Assembly (NCBI GenBank): GCA_910573755.1
Contig: CAJTBO010000010.1
Coordinates: 86,304-150,303 of the forward strand
Source of the DNA: Lachnospiraceae bacterium
Lineage (GTDB): Bacteria; Bacillota; Clostridia; Lachnospirales; Lachnospiraceae
Direction: 5' to 3'
Length of the DNA stretch: 64,000 bases
Shown: positions 58,816-64,000 of the stretch, one piece after another
Numbering within the stretch: position 1 is the first letter of the stretch
How the letters are laid out: each line of letters starts with the position of its first letter
Translations under genes and position numbers: made by a program
The notes under the pieces: model-generated
Databases searched by the model: none
The model's input: the letters and a program-made list of their open reading frames with translations, nothing else
What the model was told of the DNA's origin: nothing

Positions 58816-59462
58816 TTGCGGATCATGTGTATAGTATGCGTATGCATTACCGGCTGTGCCTGCGTTTATCTGGTATTCTGCTATCAGAATACTTCGGCGG
58901 GACGCAAGCCCGATCGATACGGCGCTGTGATTGAACAGGTGCACAGTACCGTCGATAAGGACGGGGACGGCATAGATGACCAGTCGGATATTTTGCAGGG
59001 AGCACTGGAATATATCGCCGGGAAGCCAAAATATAAAAGCCGGTATTACCAGACGGGATATCCGGATGACGAATATGGCGTGTGTACAGATGTTGTGGCG
59101 AATGTACTGAAAAGCGTGGGATATGATCTGATGGAACTGGTGCAGAAGGATATAGCGGAAAATCCGGAGGATTATCCGCTTGAGGAGCCGGATGCCAATA
59201 TCGATTTCAGGCGAGTAAAAAATCTGAAAGTGTTTTTTGCCCACACGGCATCTCCCTGACTACTGATGTGGATGAAATTGAAGAGTGGCAGGGCGGGGAT
59301 ATTGTGATCTTTCATAATCATGTGGGCATCGTTTCGGATCACAGAAACAAAAACGGAGTTCTCTATGTCATTCATCACAGTAATCCGGTACAGGATTCCT
59401 ATGAACAGAATATTCTGGAGATAAGATCTGATATAGTGGGGCACTACAGGATGAGCAGGTGA
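58816..59462 (+). pseudogene. DUF1287 protein, frameshifted
   Basis: The first frame carries a membrane/signal segment and DUF1287 content: STVDKDGDGIDDQSDILQGA (with an EF-hand-like DxDxDGxDD loop) and GVCTDVVANVLKSVGYDLMEL, ending with a stop at 59257-59259 after FFAHTASP. The homologous continuation HGISLTTDVDEIEEWQGGDI, IFHNHVGIVSDHRN and VIHHSNPVQ is in another frame, to 59462. An indel near 59238-59250 is implied. Reading the two together gives a complete domain with the expected Cys and His, which are probably an amidase-like active site. No start codon with a good site is seen. Confidence 0.78.
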
Positions 59463-59516
59463 TGCCGCCGGCAGGGAAAATTGATCATAAATATATTGCA
59501 GTGGGAGTGAGGTAAA

Positions 59517-60041
59517 ATGATCATATTGATAACAGGCGCATCCCACACGGGAAAGACGGCGCTGGCACAGAGACTTCTTGAAAGGTACGGATATCCTTAC
59601 CTCTCCATAGACCATCTGAAGATGGGTCTGATTCGCAGCGGGAACACGATGCTTACCCCTGTGAGTGACGAAGAGGCGCTGACGGATTATTTGTGGCCGA
59701 TCGTATGCGGTATGATCAGGACAGCAATTGAAAACAAGCAGAACCTTATCGTGGAGGGATGTTATATCCCCTTTAGCTGGAGGGAAGATTTTGAGACGGA
59801 ATATCTGGCAAAGATCAGGTTTTACTGTCTTGTTATGAGCGAAAAATATATCCGAAACCATTTTGATGATATCAGGAAATTTGCGAATGTTATCGAAGAG
59901 CGTTTGTATGATGAGGAGTGTACGCCGGAAATGATATGCAGGGATAATGCCAAAATACTGGAGCAGTGCATCAGGCACGGGATGGATTATATTTTGATCG
60001 ATGAGGAGTATCAGGTTGAAATAGAGGTTTCTCCTGTTTGA
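59517..60041 (+). CDS. P-loop kinase-like protein (AAA_33/adenylate kinase-like)
   Basis: A 174-residue protein with Walker A TGASHTGKTAL at the N-terminus, DHLKMGL, and a later VEGCYIP and helical lid-like region (MSEKYIRNHFDDIRKFANVIEERL). It has the size and fold of small-molecule kinases such as shikimate, gluconate or 2-phosphoglycerate kinase-like proteins, or zeta-toxin-like kinases. GAGTGAGGTAAA precedes the ATG. The substrate is not identifiable. Confidence 0.75.
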   Translation: MIILITGASHTGKTALAQRLLERYGYPYLSIDHLKMGLIRSGNTMLTPVSDEEALTDYLWPIVCGMIRTAIENKQNLIVEGCYIPFSWREDFETEYLAKIRFYCLVMSEKYIRNHFDDIRKFANVIEERLYDEECTPEMICRDNAKILEQCIRHGMDYILIDEEYQVEIEVSPV

Positions 60042-60071
60042 ATATCCTGAAGAAAGCGCAAGTGAAAACTG

Positions 60072-60188
60072 TCCGGTGCTAATATTTATGCAAAAGAATA
60101 TGAGTTATACTTGCCGGATAAGAAAGTGCTGCAACGAAAGTTAAAAGAATGGCTTGACGAAGAACAGGACAAAAACAATGAGGTATAG
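60072..60188 (+). pseudogene. DUF1016 (YhcG-type nuclease) C-terminal fragment
   Basis: A 38-codon tail reads SGANIYAKEYELYLPDKKVL then QRKLKEWLDEEQDKN, typical of the end of DUF1016/PDDEXK_nuclease proteins. The nuclease domain before it is missing. The following 277 bases up to argH are AT-rich, with no gene recognised. Confidence 0.6.
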
Positions 60189-60465
60189 AAATCTTTCCGT
60201 TTCTTCAGGGATCTGTGGATTTTTTGCGTTATATTACCTGTGCTTGACCTGAAATATTTATTGTAATAAATCGAATTTAATTGAATGAAATTTTGGAGAC
60301 CGGTCACGAAACAATTGTCAGATAAATGAATTTGTGGTAAGATTATGCGGAACTGAAAATGGCAGGCGGCACCCGGGCGGGTATCGGGAAGATACATATT
60401 ATTCTGGCAAAATACAGATCCGGCGTGTGCTTAAAAAATTAAGAAGAAAAGGACAGTGTGAAAAT

Positions 60466-61845
60466 ATGGCACAGTTGTGGGGCGGAAGGTTTACAAAAGA
60501 GACAGATAAACTGGTCTATGCGTTTAATGCCTCGATCGGCTTTGATAAGCGGCTTTTGCGGCAGGATATCGAGGGCAGTATGGCCCATGTAAAGATGCTG
60601 GGAAAGCAGGGAATCCTGACCGAAAAGGAAACGCAGGAGATTACGCAGGGGCTTGCCTCCATACAGGAGGATGTGGAGAGCGGAGAGCTTGTGATAGATG
60701 AAAGCTATGAGGATATCCACAGCTTTGTGGAGGCGGTGCTTACCGAAAGAATCGGTGATGCAGGGAAAAAGCTTCATACCGGGCGCAGCAGGAACGATCA
60801 GGTGGCTCTTGATATGCGGCTTTATACAAGGGAGCAGGTGCTGATAACGTCGGAACTGCTTACGGAACTGCTGAAGGTGATCGTCAGGATCATGGAGGAG
60901 AATCTGGATACTTATATGCCCGGATTTACCCATCTGCAGAAAGCCCAGCCGCTTACACTGGCACATCATCTGGGCGCTTATTTTGAGATGTTCCAGCGGG
61001 ACCGGCTGAGAATGGGGGATATCCTTGAACGGATGAATTTCTGTCCGCTGGGGGCAGGGGCGCTGGCCGGGACGACCTATCCTCTGGACCGGGATCATAC
61101 GGCGCAGCTTATGGGATTTAAAGGCCCCACTTTGAACAGCATGGATTCCGTGTCAGACCGGGATTATCTGATAGAGTTTTTATCGGCGCTGAGCATTGTA
61201 ATGATGCATCTGTCGAGGTTTTCGGAGGAGATCATTATCTGGAACAGCGATGAGTACCGGTTTATCGAAATCGATGATGCCTATTCCACCGGATCTTCGA
61301 TCATGCCCCAGAAAAAGAATCCGGATATCGCGGAACTTGTCCGGGGAAAGACAGGAAGGGTCTACGGGGATCTGATGGCGCTTTTAACGGTGATGAAAGG
61401 ACTTCCGCTTGCTTATAATAAAGATATGCAGGAAGATAAGGAGGCGGCGTTTGATGCCTTTGATACGGTGAAGGACTGTATTTTGCTGTTTACGGGGATG
61501 CTGGATACGATAAAGTTCCGGAAAGAGAGGATGGCACAGAGCGCCATGAAGGGATTTACCAATGCCACGGATGCGGCGGATTATCTGGTGGGAAAGGGCG
61601 TGCCCTTCCGGGAGGCACACGGCATCGTGGGCAGGCTGGTACTTTATTGCATCGAGAAAAATACGTCTATTGATGCGTTGCCCTTAGAGGAGATGAAGGA
61701 GATCAGCGACCGGTTTGAAGAGGATATTTATGATGCGGTTTCCTTAAAGGCCTGTGTGGAGAGACGGCTGACCATCGGGGCGCCGGGCAGGGAAGCGATG
61801 GAGAAGGTGCTTGCGGTATACAGGCAGTGTCTGAAAGATAATTGA
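60466..61845 (+). CDS. argH: Argininosuccinate lyase
   Basis: A 459-residue fumarase-superfamily lyase releasing fumarate and arginine in the last step of arginine synthesis. [20 protein letters not shown] opens it; [13 protein letters not shown], the catalytic Ser loop [12 protein letters not shown] and the conserved [10 protein letters not shown] are intact. ATG 60466 follows AAAAGGACAGTGTGAA; the open frame upstream to 60334 has no support. argG is not adjacent, which is unusual; argH stands alone here. No terminator is obvious before asd. Confidence 0.97.
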   Translation: MAQLWGGRFTKETDKLVYAFNASIGFDKRLLRQDIEGSMAHVKMLGKQGILTEKETQEITQGLASIQEDVESGELVIDESYEDIHSFVEAVLTERIGDAGKKLHTGRSRNDQVALDMRLYTREQVLITSELLTELLKVIVRIMEENLDTYMPGFTHLQKAQPLTLAHHLGAYFEMFQRDRLRMGDILERMNFCPLGAGALAGTTYPLDRDHTAQLMGFKGPTLNSMDSVSDRDYLIEFLSALSIVMMHLSRFSEEIIIWNSDEYRFIEIDDAYSTGSSIMPQKKNPDIAELVRGKTGRVYGDLMALLTVMKGLPLAYNKDMQEDKEAAFDAFDTVKDCILLFTGMLDTIKFRKERMAQSAMKGFTNATDAADYLVGKGVPFREAHGIVGRLVLYCIEKNTSIDALPLEEMKEISDRFEEDIYDAVSLKACVERRLTIGAPGREAMEKVLAVYRQCLKDN

Positions 61846-61973
61846 AAAATCAGCAGATACCGTACAGTGCACGAAGTGATTTACGGGCGAATGTTTTAAT
61901 CGACCGGAAATTGCTTTAGAGTCATGTGTACTGGAAGGTCATCTGCGGTACTAATAATAAGAGGAGAAAAATT

Positions 61974-63059
61974 ATGAGTGAAAAATTGCGTGTAGGAATT
62001 TTAGGCGGAACAGGTATGGTGGGACAGCGGTTTATTTCCCTGCTGGAGGACCATCCGTGGTTTGAGGTGGCGGTCATTGCGGCAAGCTCCCGTTCGGCGG
62101 GCAAGACCTATGAGGAAGCCGTGGGCGGCAGATGGAAAATGAAGACACCGATGCCGGAGAAAGTGAAACATATCGTTGTCATGAATGTCAACGAAGTGGA
62201 GAAAGTGGCAGCCGGAGTGGATTTTGTATTTTCTGCAGTGGATATGAGCAAAGACGAGATCAAGGCGATCGAAGAAGCTTATGCGAAGACAGAGACGCCG
62301 GTTGTTTCCAATAACAGCGCCCACAGATGGACGCCGGATGTGCCGATGGTAGTGCCGGAGATCAATACGGAACACTTTGAAGTGATCGAGGCACAGAAGA
62401 AACGCCTTGGCACAGCGAGAGGGTTTGTGGCGGTAAAACCCAACTGTTCGATTCAGAGTTATGCGCCTGTGCTGACGGCGTGGATGGAATATGAGCCTTA
62501 TGAAGTGGTGGCGACAACATATCAGGCGATCTCCGGTGCGGGAAAAACCTTTCAGGACTGGCCGGAGATGGTGGAAAACGTGATTCCGTATATCGGCGGC
62601 GAAGAGGAAAAGAGTGAGAAAGAGCCTTTGCGCATCTGGGGTAAGGTGGAAGGCGGCGTGATCGTGCCCGCGGAAAGCCCTGTGATCACCTGTCAGTGCG
62701 TGCGTGTGCCGGTACTGGATGGACATACGGCAGCAGTATTTGTGAAGTTCAGAAAGAAAGCCACAAAAGAGCAATTGATCGAAAAATTGAGAAACTTCTC
62801 CGGTGAGCCTCAGAAACTGGAACTGCCCAGCGCGCCGAAGCAGTTTATCCAGTATCTGGAAGAGGACAACAGGCCCCAGGTGAAGCTGGATGTGGATTTT
62901 GAAAAAGGAATGGGTATCAGCGTGGGACGTCTTCGTGAAGACAGTGTCTATGACTGGAAATTCATCGGCCTTTCCCATAACACAGTGAGAGGTGCTGCGG
63001 GCGGCGCTGTGCTCTGCGCCGAAATGCTCAAAGCAAAAGGATATATCACAAAGAAATAA
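61974..63059 (+). CDS. asd: Aspartate-semialdehyde dehydrogenase
   Basis: A 361-residue NADP-dependent enzyme of the archaeal/yeast-like subgroup (longer than the ~335-370 bacterial type). GGTGMVGQRF is the Rossmann loop, the catalytic Cys is in KPNCSIQSY (about residue 157), the His in GHTAAVFV, and the C-terminal NTVRGAAGGAV is conserved. It supplies semialdehyde for lysine/DAP, threonine and methionine. ATG 61974 follows AAGAGGAGAAAAATT. There is no leader riboswitch. Confidence 0.95.
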   Translation: MSEKLRVGILGGTGMVGQRFISLLEDHPWFEVAVIAASSRSAGKTYEEAVGGRWKMKTPMPEKVKHIVVMNVNEVEKVAAGVDFVFSAVDMSKDEIKAIEEAYAKTETPVVSNNSAHRWTPDVPMVVPEINTEHFEVIEAQKKRLGTARGFVAVKPNCSIQSYAPVLTAWMEYEPYEVVATTYQAISGAGKTFQDWPEMVENVIPYIGGEEEKSEKEPLRIWGKVEGGVIVPAESPVITCQCVRVPVLDGHTAAVFVKFRKKATKEQLIEKLRNFSGEPQKLELPSAPKQFIQYLEEDNRPQVKLDVDFEKGMGISVGRLREDSVYDWKFIGLSHNTVRGAAGGAVLCAEMLKAKGYITKK

Positions 63060-63075
63060 ATTGTTGTATCTGTGA

Positions 63076-63226
63076 TTTCTCTGCCATAGAAGACGGCGGG
63101 AAAACAGATACGGGACTGGAAAACAAAAACAGTATCTGTTAGTACGGCATCCAGAGGAATTGCAGACGGTGAGGCGTCTGCGGTTTCTCTGCCCGAAAGA
63201 TGGCGGGTACAGATACGGGACTGGAA
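63076..63226 (+). repeat. Direct repeat upstream of topB
   Basis: TTTCTCTGCC and CAGATACGGGACTGGAA occur in order at 63076-63122 and again at 63184-63226, with similar spacing (variable middle with GGCGGG). The unit is about 45 bp and the period about 108 bp. GCAGAC/GTCTGC (63162-63181) forms a hairpin between them. The second copy ends on the topB start codon. Confidence 0.7.
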
Positions 63227-63227
63227 T

Positions 63228-64000
63228 ATGAAGAGTTTATTTATTGCGGAGAAGCCCAGTGTGGCGCAGGAATTTGCGAAGGCGCTGAAGCTGAATATGA
63301 CAAGGAAAGACGGCTATCTGGAATCGGAAAGCGCGGTGGTGACCTGGTGCGTAGGGCATCTTGTGACGATGAGTTATCCCGATGCCTACGATGAAAAATA
63401 TAAGAAATGGTCACTTGATACGATTCCGTTTATTCCGGAGGATTTTTTATATGAAGTGATCCCGGGAGTGGCGAAGCAGTTCAAGATCGTCAGCGGGCTT
63501 TTGAACAGGAAAGATATTACGACCATTTATGTCTGTACCGACTCCGGGCGGGAAGGGGAATATATATACCGTCTGGTGGAGCAGCAGGCAGGGGTAAAAG
63601 GAAAAACGAGAAAAAGAGTCTGGATCGACTCCCAGACCGAGGAAGAAATACTGCGGGGCATCAAGGAAGCAAAGGATCTGTCGGAATACGACAATCTCTG
63701 TGCTTCCGCTTATTTGCGCGCCAAAGAAGATTATTTGATGGGGATCAATTTTTCCCGGGCGCTGACTTTAAAGTTCGGATATTCCGTGAAAAATTATATG
63801 AATACCGATAAGTGCGTGGTGTCCGTGGGCAGGGTTATGACCTGTGTACTGGGCATGGTGGTGAGCCGGGAGCGGGAGATCAGGAATTTTGTCAAGACTC
63901 CTTTTTACCGGGTGCTGGCGGATGTAGATTTAGAAGGAAAGCAGTTTTCCGGGGAATGGAGAGTCTGGGAGGAATCGAAATATGCGGGTTTTCCGGGCCT
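63228..64000 (+). CDS. topB: DNA topoisomerase III (TopB), 5' part
   Basis: The first ~257 codons of a type IA topoisomerase run off the right edge. MKSLFIAEKPSVAQEFAKAL opens the Toprim domain; VCTDSGREGEYIYR contains the acidic metal-binding DxD-type site with Glu, and ASAYLRAKEDYLMGINFSRAL with SVGRVMTCVLGMVV begins the cleavage domain (its Tyr lies beyond the window). This is the decatenating/chromosomal type or a plasmid/ICE-derived copy; that cannot be told here. Ribosome site weak (GGGACTGG). Confidence 0.93.
   Translation, partial: MKSLFIAEKPSVAQEFAKALKLNMTRKDGYLESESAVVTWCVGHLVTMSYPDAYDEKYKKWSLDTIPFIPEDFLYEVIPGVAKQFKIVSGLLNRKDITTIYVCTDSGREGEYIYRLVEQQAGVKGKTRKRVWIDSQTEEEILRGIKEAKDLSEYDNLCASAYLRAKEDYLMGINFSRALTLKFGYSVKNYMNTDKCVVSVGRVMTCVLGMVVSREREIRNFVKTPFYRVLADVDLEGKQFSGEWRVWEESKYAGFPG

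Noticed and set aside
1-64000. CRISPR array or cas genes
   Set aside because: No regularly spaced short repeats and no Cas protein are seen; the direct repeats at 63076 and 13801 have only two units each.

Overview
The window looks like a chromosomal segment from a spore-forming anaerobic member of the Clostridia, most likely Lachnospiraceae. The grounds are a spoIVA gene, a single-operon type II fatty acid cluster using FabK instead of FabI and ending in a FabT-type MarR regulator, a fused accD-accA gene, a purine riboswitch of Gram-positive type, Gram-positive LexA boxes and AGGAGG ribosome binding sites. Genus is not determinable by eye. There is no CRISPR array, rRNA or complete mobile element; one tRNA gene (Thr, CGT) is present.

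Layout. 1-10 kb: the tail of an IS4/IS1634-type transposase, a TetR regulator with its divergent promoter and operator, a truncated MATE pump gene, and then a dense co-directional redox island (2.15-10.04 kb). The island holds four aldo/keto reductases (one a lipoprotein, one fused to a 2x[4Fe-4S] ferredoxin domain), two flavodoxins, a cyclophilin-like/NTF2-like lipoprotein, a DUF4405 membrane cytochrome-like protein and a metallo-beta-lactamase-fold lipoprotein. 10-13.8 kb is a graveyard of mobile-element pieces: one intact and one broken Rpn-type nuclease, a truncated DUF262 gene, a VirD4/TraG fragment with an internal deletion, two IS1182-type transposase remnants and the tail of a GHKL sensor kinase. 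13.8-17.5 kb is a two-ABC-transporter immunity or export cluster behind LytTR-like direct repeats, with one frameshifted permease, followed by an integrase remnant.

17.6-21.2 kb: a lipoprotein, then an SOS operon (double LexA box; small unknown protein; Y-family polymerase; SRAP/HMCES-type peptidase). 21.2-31.7 kb: a LysM/SpoIID-like cell-wall protein, an ECF S component, an MBL hydrolase, spoIVA, a guanine/xanthine riboswitch plus purine permease, a membrane protein/XRE pair with a perfect 20-bp palindromic operator, and DUF1349 and DUF1015 genes. 31.8-42 kb: a glgB-like gene that has lost key catalytic residues, MscS, an XRE regulator with a possible leaderless mRNA, a C39-like peptidase, an AroE-like dehydrogenase and sbcDC.

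42.2-53.6 kb is the fatty acid operon fabH-acpP-fabK-fabD-fabG-fabF-accB-fabZ-accC-accDA-fabK2, followed by its own-promoter fabT-like gene. Several TTTGA-N-TCAAA sites flank the leading promoter. 53.7-60.2 kb: tRNA-Thr, a decayed IS200 gene, a two-gene ABC importer without a binding protein, and several small or broken genes. 60.4-64 kb: argH, asd and the start of topB. The most unusual items are the partly exported redox island, the likely dead GlgB homologue, the unknown first gene of the SOS operon, and several regulatory arrangements that can be read straight from the DNA.
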